A stretch of DNA of 64,000 nucleotides. Origin: Leadbetterella sp035299025 (lineage in GTDB: Bacteria > Bacteroidota > Bacteroidia > Cytophagales > Spirosomataceae). The stretch covers positions 310,001 to 374,000 of the forward strand of contig DATGXK010000016.1 in NCBI GenBank assembly GCA_035299025.1, in the 5' to 3' direction. The notes beneath the pieces were generated by a model. The model worked only from the letters and a program-made list of their open reading frames with translations. It made no database searches and was not told the DNA's origin. The position numbers and the translations under genes were made by a program. Of the stretch, positions 26,310 through 35,259 are shown piece by piece; within the stretch, counting starts at the first letter, position 1; each line of letters opens with the position of its first letter.

Positions 26310-27086
26310 ATGCAAACGAAAGAAGAAATAGTTAAGAATTGGCTACCTCGCTACACGGGTACGCCATTGGAGGAATTTAAACCGTATATATTGCTGACAA
26401 ATTTTTCAAATTACGTAAAGATGTTTGCTGAGAAATACGGCGTGGAAGTAAAAGGAACCAATAATGCCATGCAAACTGCCTCGGCAGGTAATATTACCAT
26501 TATAAACTTCGGAATGGGAAGTGCCATGGCTGCGACTGTTATGGATTTGCTCACCGCAATAAATCCAAAGGCTGTTTTGTTTCTTGGCAAGTGTGGAGGA
26601 TTAAAAAAAATAAGTGCTTTAGGAGATTTTATTTTGCCCATTGCTGCCATACGGGGCGAGGGTACTAGTGACGACTATGCGAGGCCAGAAATTCCAGCCT
26701 TGCCTTCTTTTAGATTACAGCGTGCCGTTTCTGAGATGATTATTAAACACGAAATGGACTATTGGACTGGTACGGTTTACACCACCAATCGCAGAGTTTG
26801 GGAACATGACGATAAGTTCAAAGATTACCTTAAAGAAATACGGGCACTGGGTATAGATATGGAAACCGCCACAATTTTTATTGTTGGTTTTGTTAATTCC
26901 ATACCACACGGTGCTTTACTTCTGGTTTCTGACAATCCCATGCAGCCAGATGGAGTAAAAACGGAAGAAAGTGATAAGAAAGTAACCTCTAATTTTGTTG
27001 AGAAACACCTTCAGATAGGCATTGAGTCGCTTGACGAACTAGCCAATTCGGGCGAATCCGTGAAGCACATGAGATTTGAGAATTGA
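26310..27086 (+). CDS. amn: AMP nucleosidase
   Basis: A 258-aa enzyme of the phosphorylase/nucleosidase superfamily that splits AMP into adenine and ribose-5-phosphate. It matches the short AMP nucleosidase type: WLPRYTGTPLEEFKPYILLTNF at the N-terminus, the glycine-rich GMGSAMAATVMDLL and FLGKCGG strands, GEGTSDDY for phosphate handling, and the catalytic GIDMETATIF followed by VSDNPMQPDGVKTEES. A single gene, divergent from the HsdR_N gene and ending at a palindromic terminator. Confidence 0.92.
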   Translation: MQTKEEIVKNWLPRYTGTPLEEFKPYILLTNFSNYVKMFAEKYGVEVKGTNNAMQTASAGNITIINFGMGSAMAATVMDLLTAINPKAVLFLGKCGGLKKISALGDFILPIAAIRGEGTSDDYARPEIPALPSFRLQRAVSEMIIKHEMDYWTGTVYTTNRRVWEHDDKFKDYLKEIRALGIDMETATIFIVGFVNSIPHGALLLVSDNPMQPDGVKTEESDKKVTSNFVEKHLQIGIESLDELANSGESVKHMRFEN

Positions 27087-27091
27087 GCATA

Positions 27092-27119
27092 AAAAAAGAG
27101 TGGCTAGCCACTCTTTTTT
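27092..27119. terminator. Perfect palindromic bidirectional terminator
   Basis: AAAAAAGAGTGGCT followed directly by AGCCACTCTTTTTT: a 14-bp perfect palindrome centred between 27105 and 27106, with A and T tracts on both sides. It sits between the convergent amn (stop 27086) and TPR gene (stop 27142) and can end transcription from both directions. Confidence 0.85.
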
Positions 27120-27141
27120 ATATACCATACGCCGTAAAAGC

Positions 27142-28482
27142 TTAATTACAATAATCTTTAATGACATTATAAGCTGCCGCATAACCTAGTTCACCGGCCT
27201 TGCTGAGATCAAAACAGCCGCCATTGTTGTCTCCAGTAGCGTTTTTAATCAAACCTCGTACATAGTAAGCTTCCGCATATTTCGGGTTTATTTTTATAGC
27301 ATTTCCGCAGTCTGTCATGGCTTCATTCTGAGTTCCCATGGTAGATCTCACCAAACCTCTGGCAAAATGTGCTTCCGCATAAGTTGGGTTCAATTCAATA
27401 GATTTGTTTAAGTCAATCAAAGCGTCTTTTAAGTTTGATGCTTTATAGTTTGATAAACCTTTAGCATAGTGCACTTCAGACTTATCTTCTGTGAAATCCA
27501 CAATTTTGATTTTCTCATCTACCGCACCTCTTAAATTGTCTAAAGTAGCTTTGGTAAGAGCTCCAGTGTAGGCGTCTTTACTACTCTTTGCGTCTGATTT
27601 TTCAAAAAGAGCTTTGTTGTAGTCAGATTGTGCTGCTTTCTGGTTGTTAAGTTTCGAATAAGCAAATCCCCGGCCATAGTAAGCAGCCTGGTGATTGGGG
27701 TCAAGTTGGAGACATTTGTCAAAGTCGAGCTTTGCACCATTATAATCTTCTAGTTTGCTTTTCGAAAATCCTCTGTAAAAGAAAGATTGGGCATCTTGAA
27801 TATCTAATTTCAATGCTTCGTCGAAATCTGTGATTGCTTCTGAAAATGCATTTACCTTGATTCTGTTTTTACCTCTTTCTACAAAAGTTTGAGCTCTTTT
27901 AGGATTGATATCTATTGATTTACTGTAATCGGCAATACTACCATTGTAGTCGTCGAGTTTAGATTTGCACAAGCCTCTTGAATAGAAAGCTTGGTACTTT
28001 TCTTTGTCGCTCGGATTCAGTTCTATTACTTTGGTAAAGTCCTGAATGGCACGGGTAAACTCGTTGAGTTTGGCTCTTATTGTGCCTCTTTGAAGGTAAG
28101 AGTAGGCATCGTCAGGTGCAATTTCTATAGCCCTGTTGAAGTCTTGCAGTGCCGCTCGGTTATCGTCTTGATAACTTTTACTTAGGCCTCTGTAAAGGTA
28201 CGACATGGCATCTCTTGGACTCAAATCTATAGCCTTGTCAAAGTCCAAAATAGCACCTCTGTTGTCCTTTAGAGCTTGTTTTGCCAATCCTCTGTTGAAA
28301 TAACTCTGGTGATTTTCGGGGTTCATAGCTATAGCTGTGCTGAATGAAGCCAAAGCTCCTATGTAGTCTCCAGCCTTACTTTTGCTTACGCCTGCTTCGA
28401 AATATTCAGAGGCAGTTTGTTGCCCAATAGATATGTTGGAGATAGTTAGCAAAATAGCTAAAAATAGTAAGTTTTTTCTCAT
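27142..28482 (-). CDS. Secreted tetratricopeptide-repeat protein
   Basis: A 446-aa exported protein: signal peptide 1-20 (SIGQQ), then about twelve 34-residue TPR units (ASFSTAIAMNPENHQSYFNR, DFDKAIDLSPRDAMSYLYRG and so on). Spacing is regular apart from a gap of about 40 residues in the middle (about 290-330), and a short C-terminal cap has two cysteines (GGCFDL, DYCN). TPR arrays bind protein partners. Sel1-like wording such as RGLSKSKLDDYNGA recurs, indicating internal duplication. Periplasmic location is likely; the partner is unknown. A -7-like box TATCTTTG lies on the minus strand at 28512-28505. Confidence 0.88.
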   Translation of the reverse strand: MRKNLLFLAILLTISNISIGQQTASEYFEAGVSKSKAGDYIGALASFSTAIAMNPENHQSYFNRGLAKQALKDNRGAILDFDKAIDLSPRDAMSYLYRGLSKSYQDDNRAALQDFNRAIEIAPDDAYSYLQRGTIRAKLNEFTRAIQDFTKVIELNPSDKEKYQAFYSRGLCKSKLDDYNGSIADYSKSIDINPKRAQTFVERGKNRIKVNAFSEAITDFDEALKLDIQDAQSFFYRGFSKSKLEDYNGAKLDFDKCLQLDPNHQAAYYGRGFAYSKLNNQKAAQSDYNKALFEKSDAKSSKDAYTGALTKATLDNLRGAVDEKIKIVDFTEDKSEVHYAKGLSNYKASNLKDALIDLNKSIELNPTYAEAHFARGLVRSTMGTQNEAMTDCGNAIKINPKYAEAYYVRGLIKNATGDNNGGCFDLSKAGELGYAAAYNVIKDYCN

Positions 28483-28583
28483 GGGGTATTTTTAAAAAAT
28501 AAGTCAAAGATAATCAAAAAGATTCTAATGTGATTTTAACATACTTTCAAATTCACAAGAATCAAGTTTGGCAGTAATAATTT

Positions 28584-29471
28584 TTAGATAATACTTAGGC
28601 CAAGTAATAAAACATGTGCAAGTGAGGTAAGTGCCAAAGTTTTAAGATATGGATCGGGATTTTCAGATTTCGAGACTTGGAAACCGTTGAGGATTATCAA
28701 TACAAAGGACAGAAGGTAGTATGATTTGGTATCCGATGAGATAGCAATGTAAGCAAGTGTACTTGCTATGGCAAGGCCCAAGATAAACCAATGATATATC
28801 ACGGTTTTTTTTCTTCCAAGTCTTACCGGAATGGTAATTTTTCCGGCAGTTTTGTCTGAATTTATGTCCCTCAGGTTATTGATATTGAGTACTCCAGTGG
28901 CCAATGCTCCGCAGGTTGTGCCCAGCAAAAAAATGTCTGGACTTAGAGATTGGGTGTAAAGAAAATAACTTCCGGCCACACCCACTATCCCGAAAAAAAT
29001 AAATACCGAGATATCACCAAGACCGGCATAGCCGTAAGGTTTTTTGCCGGCAGTGTAGGTATATGCCGCCAGAATGCTCAATAATCCAATGCCAAGAAAA
29101 ATCCAGAATAGAGAAGAGGCAAAACCTCCAAATGCTATGTAAATCAAAGCTAGGCCCGACAGAAGCGAGGCAGCTCCTACGATTTTTATACCACCGAGCA
29201 TTTGATCAGGAGTTATTTTTCCACTTTGAACGGCCCTTGAAGGTCCAACTCTATCCGCCAAATCCGCTCCATTTTGTGTGTCCCCATAATCATTGGCGAA
29301 GTTGGATAAAATTTGTAGTAAAATAGTAGTTAAGCAAGCCAGAAGAAATACGGGTATACTGAACTTGTTGGCCTTTTCAGCCAGAAAACCTCCCATTATA
29401 ATGCTCGACAGAGCCAAAGGCAATGTTCTTAGTCGGGCTGCAGATAGCCAATCCTTTGCTACGAAACTCAT
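28584..29471 (-). CDS. menA: 1,4-dihydroxy-2-naphthoate polyprenyltransferase
   Basis: Membrane UbiA-family prenyltransferase (295 aa) that attaches the isoprenoid tail to DHNA in menaquinone synthesis. Two Asp-rich motifs are present: NDYGDTQNGAD (60-70) and NLRDINSDKTAGKIT (about 197-211), with the RLGRKK segment after the second. About eight to nine hydrophobic helices. It follows the glutathione peroxidase gene by 3 bases. With menE at 61585 this shows the classical menaquinone pathway. Confidence 0.94.
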   Translation of the reverse strand: MSFVAKDWLSAARLRTLPLALSSIIMGGFLAEKANKFSIPVFLLACLTTILLQILSNFANDYGDTQNGADLADRVGPSRAVQSGKITPDQMLGGIKIVGAASLLSGLALIYIAFGGFASSLFWIFLGIGLLSILAAYTYTAGKKPYGYAGLGDISVFIFFGIVGVAGSYFLYTQSLSPDIFLLGTTCGALATGVLNINNLRDINSDKTAGKITIPVRLGRKKTVIYHWFILGLAIASTLAYIAISSDTKSYYLLSFVLIILNGFQVSKSENPDPYLKTLALTSLAHVLLLGLSII

Positions 29472-29474
29472 TTT

Positions 29475-30074
29475 TTAGATACCTACTGCTTTTTTGAATT
29501 CAGAATTATCAGGAGTGATTTTTGACTCAAAAAAATGAGTCAATTTGCCATCCTTATTTATCAGGTATTTGCAGAAATTCCAGGTAGGTTCTTGGTTATT
29601 CCATCCGTTTAAGTCTTTATTGCTTAGCCAATTGTAAAGTGGGGCTTTGTCATTGCCCGTAACTTTTACTTTCTCGAACATTCGAAAAGTAACACCATAG
29701 TTTTTCTCGCAAAATTCAGCTATTTCTTCACTTGAACCTGGCTCTTGAGACATGAAATCATTGGCCGGGAATCCCAACACCACTATTTTGTCACCATATT
29801 TTTCATGAAACTTTTGCCAATCGGCGTATTGTGGAGTGAAGCCACATTTAGAAGCTACATTTATTAAAACCACAGTTTTGCCTGCATAGTCTTTTAGCTG
29901 GACCGGCTTCCCGCTGAGATCGTTTACCGTAAAGTCGTAGAAAGAACCTTTGTAGTTGGTCACATTTGCTTCGGTTAATATTGTTTCCTTTTTGCTAAAA
30001 ATGTTTTTGAGTAAATTTCTACTAAAAAAAGCCATAAATGAGAGTATTACGATTCCGACAACTAAATATTTCAT
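29475..30074 (-). CDS. Thiol peroxidase of the glutathione peroxidase family (Cys form)
   Basis: A 199-aa peroxidase with an N-terminal hydrophobic helix (3-17) that is either a signal or a membrane anchor. Catalytic tetrad: Cys77 (NVASKCGFT; Cys instead of selenocysteine), Gln110 (SQEPG), Trp165 and Asn166 (TWNF). The common GFPCNQF motif reads GFPANDF, so the Cys there is missing. A resolving cysteine for thioredoxin-type recycling could be Cys122 (EFCEKNYGV). Likely reduces peroxides outside or at the inner membrane. It lies between the desaturase and menA on the same strand. Confidence 0.92.
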   Translation of the reverse strand: MKYLVVGIVILSFMAFFSRNLLKNIFSKKETILTEANVTNYKGSFYDFTVNDLSGKPVQLKDYAGKTVVLINVASKCGFTPQYADWQKFHEKYGDKIVVLGFPANDFMSQEPGSSEEIAEFCEKNYGVTFRMFEKVKVTGNDKAPLYNWLSNKDLNGWNNQEPTWNFCKYLINKDGKLTHFFESKITPDNSEFKKAVGI

Positions 30075-30090
30075 TGCTTATTTGTTTTTG

Positions 30091-31167
30091 TTAAGAAACT
30101 CCCAATTGCTTCAACATGTTTATGTGAGAACCCAAAGCTTGGAAAAAACCACCTTTAGAGTTGTAGTAAAGGCCAAATTCTTTGGCTGTATCGGCCACTA
30201 TCTTGGATAAATCTCTGTAATAAACATGCGATATTTTAGGGAACAAATGATGTTCGATTTGAAAATCTAGACCACCAATATACCATGAGAATAACCGATT
30301 TTTGCCGAAAAAGTTCGAGGTTGTCTTAAGCTGATGTACAGCCCAGGCATTTTCCACACAGCCATGTTCGTCTGGAATGGGCTGTATAGCTCCTTCTACT
30401 ACGTGAGCAAGTTGGAAAATGGTACTTAATATAATGCCTGCAACACAATGCATTATTAAAAAACCCACAAACCATTGTCCAAAATTTATATCCATCAACA
30501 ACATCGGAATAACCAAAATAAACACCACATAAAGCAGCTTAGTGGCTATCAGGATTGTCAACTCTTTTTTAGAAAATGGCTTCATTATGCCGTCTTTGGC
30601 CAATTGGTTGAATAGACCAATTTCTTTGAAATCTTTCCACAAAAAAGAAACGGTCATTAGACTGTACAAGAAAAATGCATAGATGTGTTGGAATCTATGA
30701 AAGAATTTCTTTTTGGCAGCAACATTGAGTCTCAACATAAATTTACCTGTAATGTCTTCGTCCATGTCGAGGATATTTGTATAAGTATGGTGAAGTGTAT
30801 TGTGTTGCATTTCCCAGTTGTAAACGTTTCCTCCAAGAAAATAAAGACTACCTCCAAAAAGTTTATTCACCCATTTTTTATCGGAGAATGTGCCGTGTAT
30901 GGCATCGTGCATAACACCCATTCCGGTTCCGGCCACGCCAATGCCCATCAAAACAAGCAAACCTATGTTGGCTAGGGTACTGTATCCGCCGAAAAGAATA
31001 AAAAAGTACGGTATAAAGTAAAGAGAAAGCATTATTATAGCCTTGAAAATAAGACTATTTCCTCCATATTTGGGTAGGTTGTTTTGCTGAAAGTACTCGT
31101 CCACTCTTGTTCTGAGCGAAGTGAAGAAAGTAGCTTGGGTTTTGTTGACAAACTTAATCCTTTGCAT
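30091..31167 (-). CDS. Membrane fatty acid desaturase (acyl-CoA/acyl-lipid type)
   Basis: A 358-aa di-iron desaturase in the inner membrane. Three histidine boxes: HDAIHG (87-92), HNTLHH (122-127) and QIEHHLFP (303-310), the last with the front-end/linoleoyl-type QxxHH form. Four to five hydrophobic helices. No cytochrome b5 domain is fused. First gene of a leftward unit with the peroxidase and menA. A TAGGT-N6-ACCTA dyad lies at 31183-31198, just upstream of its start. Confidence 0.93.
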   Translation of the reverse strand: MQRIKFVNKTQATFFTSLRTRVDEYFQQNNLPKYGGNSLIFKAIIMLSLYFIPYFFILFGGYSTLANIGLLVLMGIGVAGTGMGVMHDAIHGTFSDKKWVNKLFGGSLYFLGGNVYNWEMQHNTLHHTYTNILDMDEDITGKFMLRLNVAAKKKFFHRFQHIYAFFLYSLMTVSFLWKDFKEIGLFNQLAKDGIMKPFSKKELTILIATKLLYVVFILVIPMLLMDINFGQWFVGFLIMHCVAGIILSTIFQLAHVVEGAIQPIPDEHGCVENAWAVHQLKTTSNFFGKNRLFSWYIGGLDFQIEHHLFPKISHVYYRDLSKIVADTAKEFGLYYNSKGGFFQALGSHINMLKQLGVS

Positions 31168-31182
31168 TTATTACAGGTAATT

Positions 31183-31198
31183 TAGGTATTCGCACCTA
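31183..31198. promoter_or_regulatory. Possible operator dyad upstream of the desaturase
   Basis: TAGGT, six bases, ACCTA: a perfect 5-bp inverted repeat 16 bases ahead of the desaturase start codon. It could be a regulator-binding site, or chance in AT-rich DNA. No known consensus is matched. Confidence 0.25.
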
Positions 31199-31360
31199 CA
31201 AATTTCGCCATAAAATTTTTAGAAAGCAAATTGTACTTTTTTTAGAATTTTACATTGCCTAATAAAAACGAACAATCACCTTATTTGTTCTTATTTTACA
31301 AGAAATAATTTTGAGAATCTTATCCGAAGACAAATCTAATTTTATAATTTAATTACTTTC

Positions 31361-31462
31361 ATGTTGGCTTATATTCCTACTACCATTGGTGTTTCTTGGT
31401 ATTTTTTGAATGCTGCATTTGGTTTTTTTAAAATTTTATCACTTTTCGGTTTTACTGGGTAA
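31361..31462 (+). CDS. Possible small hydrophobic peptide (33 aa)
   Basis: In the 377-base gap between the desaturase and the helicase, an ATG at 31361 opens a 33-codon frame: MLAYIPTTIGVSWYFLNAAF followed by GFFKILSLFGFTG and TAA. The composition is that of a single membrane helix. No promoter or ribosome site is convincing and no homologue is recognised, so this is a candidate only. The rest of the gap is AT-rich without features other than the dyad and the helicase -7 box. Confidence 0.25.
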   Translation: MLAYIPTTIGVSWYFLNAAFGFFKILSLFGFTG

Positions 31463-31517
31463 CCTTCGAATTGACTTCAATAGTAATTTAAAAATTCATG
31501 ACTTGGCTATCGTTGAT

Positions 31518-31525
31518 TATCTTTG
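31518..31525 (+). promoter_or_regulatory. Putative -7 promoter element of the helicase gene
   Basis: TATCTTTG matches TAnnTTTG. It sits 19 bases before the GTG at 31545, supporting that start over an upstream ATG at 31410. No clear -33 element at the expected spacing. Confidence 0.45.
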
Positions 31526-31544
31526 CAGAAACAACAATAACGAG

Positions 31545-33830
31545 GTGACAGATTACTTAGCAGAACTAAACGAACCCCAGCATCAGGCCGTAACACACGA
31601 AAGTGGTCCATTGATGATTATTGCTGGTGCTGGTTCGGGAAAAACAAGGGTTTTGACTTATAGAATAGCTCATTTGATGGGCGGTGGGGTAGATGCCTTT
31701 AATATTCTCGCTCTTACTTTTACCAATAAGGCAGCGGAAGAAATGCGTCATCGTATCGAAAAAATTATAGGTAGTGACGCCAGAAACCTTTGGATGGGAA
31801 CTTTTCACTCTGTCTTTGCCAAAATTTTGAGGTTTGAAGGATTCAGATTGGGCTACACGTCGAATTTTACGATTTATGACACCGACGATAGCAAATCTTT
31901 GCTCAAGACCATAGTAAAGGAATTTAATCTAGACGATAAAACATACAAGCCCAATTTTATACTCAACAGAATATCAGGAGCAAAAAACAACTTGATTTCG
32001 TGGCAGATGTACAACGAAAATCCAGTTTTTCAGGCGGAAGATATTTCAGCCCAAATGCCCGAAATTGGACGTATCTACAAAACCTATGCCCAGCGGTGTT
32101 TTTCGGCCAACGCCATGGATTTCGACGATTTGTTGTTCAATACCAACGTTCTGTTTAGAGACCATCTGGATGTTTTGAACAAATACCAACACAAGTTTAA
32201 GCACGTGATGGTAGACGAGTTTCAGGATACCAACATCAGTCAATACCTTATCACAAGAAAGTTGTCTGCTGTAAACCAGAACATCTGTGTAGTGGGAGAT
32301 GATGCCCAAAGTATATACGCTTTCCGTGGAGCCAATATTCAGAATATCTTAAACTTCAAGAAGGATTATCCAGATTTGAAAGTAGTGAAGTTGGAACAAA
32401 ACTATCGTTCCACCAAAAATATTGTAAACGCCGCAAACTCGCTTATTGCCAAAAATAAGGCTCAGCTAGAAAAGAAGACTTTTTCTGACAACGAAGATGG
32501 CGATAGAATTGAAGTAATAAAGGCCCACTCTGACAACGAAGAAGGCAAAATCATTGCAAATACCATTTTTGAGTCTAAACACCAAGGCTTGAGAAATCAG
32601 GATTTCGCGATTCTTTATCGCACCAATGCCCAGTCTAGGGCTTTTGAGGAAGCCCTTCGCAAACTCAATATAAAATATAGAATAATCGGTGGTCTGTCTT
32701 TCTATCAAAGAAAAGAAATAAAAGACCTTTTAGGGTATTTGAGATATACTGTAAACCAGCAGGACGAGGAAGCATTCAAACGTATTATAAATCTACCCAA
32801 AAGAGGTATTGGCGACTCTACCGTTGCCAAGATTGTGGTTACGGCTTCTGAAAATCAAAAGTCTGTTTGGGAAATTATTTGTAATATAAAGCAGTATTTG
32901 GAAGGTAGGGCGATGAACTCCATTGAGACATTTACCAACCTTATTAAGAGTTATATTATTATGGAAGAGGAGGGCAAAGACGCTCATACTATTGCCATGA
33001 ATATAGCTAAAACTACGGGTATTTTGCATGAACTTTATATCGATAAAACCGTGGAGGGAGTTGCAAGGCACGAAAACGTACAGGAATTGCTAAATTCCAT
33101 CAAACAGTTTGTGGATAACCCGGAAAACGAAGATAAAACCCTTGGCTCGTTTCTCCAGACTGTGTCATTGCTCACCAATGCCGATCAAGAAGAGGACGGC
33201 GACCCTGATAAGGTAACGATGATGACCATTCATGGTGCTAAAGGCCTTGAATTTAAGCATGTATTTGTGGTAGGTATGGAGGAAAATCTTTTTCCATCAC
33301 AAATGATGTTGCGTAGTAGAGAAGATCTGGAAGAAGAACGAAGACTATTCTATGTGGCCATTACCCGAGCAGAAAAAAAACTTACACTGAGCTATGCGGA
33401 GCAAAGGTACAATTGGGGTAAACTAAATTTTTGTGAGAAAAGTAGATTTATTGATGAAATAGACCCAACCTATTTAAAGTTTGACGACAGAGGCTCCAGT
33501 TATACGCCTAAGGGCTTTGATTTTGAATCTTTTGGGAGAAAGGAAAGGCCCGCAGTTACGGTTCCACCTACCAGAGCACAGACAATAGCAAATCTAAAGC
33601 CGGTTTCACAAGCAAAACCTGCTGCCGCTCATATACCTACGGTAGATTTTGTACCTTCTGACACTAAAAACCTCAAGGCGGGAGATAAAGTGGAGCATCA
33701 AAAGTTTGGATATGGTGAAGTCAAAAAGCTGGACAATTTAGGCCCAACTGCAAAAGCAGTGATTCACTTTGATTCTGAAGGAGAAAAAACGCTTTTGCTA
33801 AGTTTTGCTAAGCTGAGGATTGTGGAGTAG
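31545..33830 (+). CDS. UvrD/PcrA-type 3'-5' DNA helicase
   Basis: A 761-aa superfamily 1A helicase used in excision repair and replication-conflict resolution. I start at the GTG 31545 (MTDYLAELNEPQHQAV), where family similarity begins; a longer frame to 31410 adds 45 unrelated residues and covers the promoter. Motif I is AGAGSGKT (27-34); motif Ia TFTNKAAEEM; motif II VDEFQDTN; motif III GDDAQSIYAFRGA; motif IV QNYRST; motif V TIHGAKGLEF; motif VI VAITRAEK. The C-terminal GDKVEHQKFGYGEVKKL is the Tudor-like fold of PcrA that binds RNA polymerase in other species. Length is normal. Confidence 0.95.
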   Translation: MTDYLAELNEPQHQAVTHESGPLMIIAGAGSGKTRVLTYRIAHLMGGGVDAFNILALTFTNKAAEEMRHRIEKIIGSDARNLWMGTFHSVFAKILRFEGFRLGYTSNFTIYDTDDSKSLLKTIVKEFNLDDKTYKPNFILNRISGAKNNLISWQMYNENPVFQAEDISAQMPEIGRIYKTYAQRCFSANAMDFDDLLFNTNVLFRDHLDVLNKYQHKFKHVMVDEFQDTNISQYLITRKLSAVNQNICVVGDDAQSIYAFRGANIQNILNFKKDYPDLKVVKLEQNYRSTKNIVNAANSLIAKNKAQLEKKTFSDNEDGDRIEVIKAHSDNEEGKIIANTIFESKHQGLRNQDFAILYRTNAQSRAFEEALRKLNIKYRIIGGLSFYQRKEIKDLLGYLRYTVNQQDEEAFKRIINLPKRGIGDSTVAKIVVTASENQKSVWEIICNIKQYLEGRAMNSIETFTNLIKSYIIMEEEGKDAHTIAMNIAKTTGILHELYIDKTVEGVARHENVQELLNSIKQFVDNPENEDKTLGSFLQTVSLLTNADQEEDGDPDKVTMMTIHGAKGLEFKHVFVVGMEENLFPSQMMLRSREDLEEERRLFYVAITRAEKKLTLSYAEQRYNWGKLNFCEKSRFIDEIDPTYLKFDDRGSSYTPKGFDFESFGRKERPAVTVPPTRAQTIANLKPVSQAKPAAAHIPTVDFVPSDTKNLKAGDKVEHQKFGYGEVKKLDNLGPTAKAVIHFDSEGEKTLLLSFAKLRIVE

Positions 33831-33849
33831 GAATTTGGTTTGTTTGTTT

Positions 33850-34452
33850 TCAGTAAATTATTGAGGCCATAATTGTGGTTGTCTTATCTGGCATTTCCAA
33901 AAAAACAATTTCAACGCAGCCGTTTTCTTTAGTTGAGTATATTGAATATTTTGAAACAGAATCTAACGTAAAAGAATTACAATCAATTGAGTTAACTTTT
34001 TTTAGATTAAGTCCTTTACCCTTGGTGTAATTTTCTATTTGAAGATACAGTTGATTTTCTTTTAAGTTTGAATCATACACGACCTCGTAGCCTGCACTAA
34101 TATTTGGTGAATCACCTCCAATGTGGTTGTAAATTGGTTTATTTGTTGGATACAAAACGGGGAAATTAACAATAAAATCATTATCCATCACCAAGTACCA
34201 TTCTAAGGTGCCTTTTTTTACGTCATAATGATCTAATATACTTGTTTGGAATAAAGCATTGAATGATAAAAGAAGGGACAGAAAAAAGGAGGCGAAGGTC
34301 CATGGAGTTAATATGAAATCTTTAACACTAGTAAAAAGGAGTATTTTTTTACGCTTAAAAAACGATTTGAGAATTTTAAAAATTAAACCAATCAGGATTA
34401 AAATAAAGAAGTATAAAGTAAAATAGTAGAGGCAAAAAAATAGTGTTTTCAT
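33850..34452 (-). CDS. Hypothetical membrane-anchored protein
   Basis: A 200-aa protein with two hydrophobic helices at about 5-30 and 47-68. A cationic KSFFKRKK segment lies between them, followed by a soluble domain of about 130 residues rich in Tyr, Asn and Asp (VDSNLKENQLYLQIENYTKG-like strands). Not recognised. The soluble part would face the periplasm under the positive-inside rule. It follows pdxJ by 5 bases on the same strand. Base composition is AT-richer than its neighbours, which could indicate a fast-evolving or acquired gene. Confidence 0.65.
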   Translation of the reverse strand: MKTLFFCLYYFTLYFFILILIGLIFKILKSFFKRKKILLFTSVKDFILTPWTFASFFLSLLLSFNALFQTSILDHYDVKKGTLEWYLVMDNDFIVNFPVLYPTNKPIYNHIGGDSPNISAGYEVVYDSNLKENQLYLQIENYTKGKGLNLKKVNSIDCNSFTLDSVSKYSIYSTKENGCVEIVFLEMPDKTTTIMASIIY

Positions 34453-34457
34453 CTTAC

Positions 34458-35177
34458 TTACCCCTCCAACTGCCTCAAATACAATTGAATAGTATTCTCC
34501 AAGCCATAATAGAGAGCATCGCTGATTAAAGCATGGCCAATCGAAACCTCCAACAGACCTGGAATGTTTTTATAAAAATAGGCAAGGTTTTCAAGACTTA
34601 GGTCATGGCCGGCATTTATTCCTAAACCCACTTTTTGGGCCATTTCGGCTGCTTTTATGAAGTTTGCTATTGCTTTTTCAGGGCTTTCGGCATATTCGGC
34701 AGCATACGATTCTGTGTAAAGTTCTATTCTGTCGGTTCCGGTTTCAGCGGCAGCTTCTACCATTTCTGGATTCGCATCTACAAAAATCGAAACCCTGATA
34801 CCTTCTGACTTATAGATGTTTACAATTTCTTTGAGCTTGCTTTTATGAGAAATAGTATCCCAGCCTGCATTTGAGGTTATGGCACCGAGAGCATCAGGCA
34901 CTAAAGTTACTTGCTCGGGCTTTACAGCTAAAACTACCTCCTGAAACCTCCCCTCCGTTGGGTTTCCTTCTATATTAAACTCAGTCGTTACGATATTTTT
35001 TAAATCAAAAACATCTTGGTATTTGATATGACGTTCGTCGGGCCTGGGGTGTACGGTGATTCCTTGTGCCCCAAAAATCTCACAATCAATAGCTGTTTTA
35101 ACTAAATCAGGCATGTTTCCGCCTCTGGAGTTTCTTAAAGTTGCTATTTTGTTGATATTGACCGATAATTTTGTCAT
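34458..35177 (-). CDS. pdxJ: Pyridoxine 5'-phosphate synthase
   Basis: Condenses 1-deoxyxylulose-5-phosphate with 3-amino-2-oxopropyl phosphate in the DXP-dependent vitamin B6 pathway; TIM barrel of 239 aa. Recognisable: LSVNINKIATLRNSRGG (4-20, substrate-binding strand), ITVHPRPDERHI (catalytic His/Arg), the TLVPDALGAITSNAGWD region and GLGINAGHDLSLENL with the phosphate-binding His. Length matches the family. Minus-strand -7 box TAATTTTG at 35208-35201, with the start about 24 bases downstream. Confidence 0.95.
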   Translation of the reverse strand: MTKLSVNINKIATLRNSRGGNMPDLVKTAIDCEIFGAQGITVHPRPDERHIKYQDVFDLKNIVTTEFNIEGNPTEGRFQEVVLAVKPEQVTLVPDALGAITSNAGWDTISHKSKLKEIVNIYKSEGIRVSIFVDANPEMVEAAAETGTDRIELYTESYAAEYAESPEKAIANFIKAAEMAQKVGLGINAGHDLSLENLAYFYKNIPGLLEVSIGHALISDALYYGLENTIQLYLRQLEG

Positions 35178-35259
35178 TTTTGCATTCTCATTTATGGGTC
35201 CAAAATTACAATTTTTATTTTGGAATGAATTTTAAAAACTACAATAAATATTAAAACAA

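Noticed and set aside
31410..31544. N-terminal 45-residue extension of the helicase from an ATG at 31410
   Set aside because: The extension has no similarity to PcrA/UvrD and overlaps the -7 promoter element; GTG 31545 matches the conserved start.
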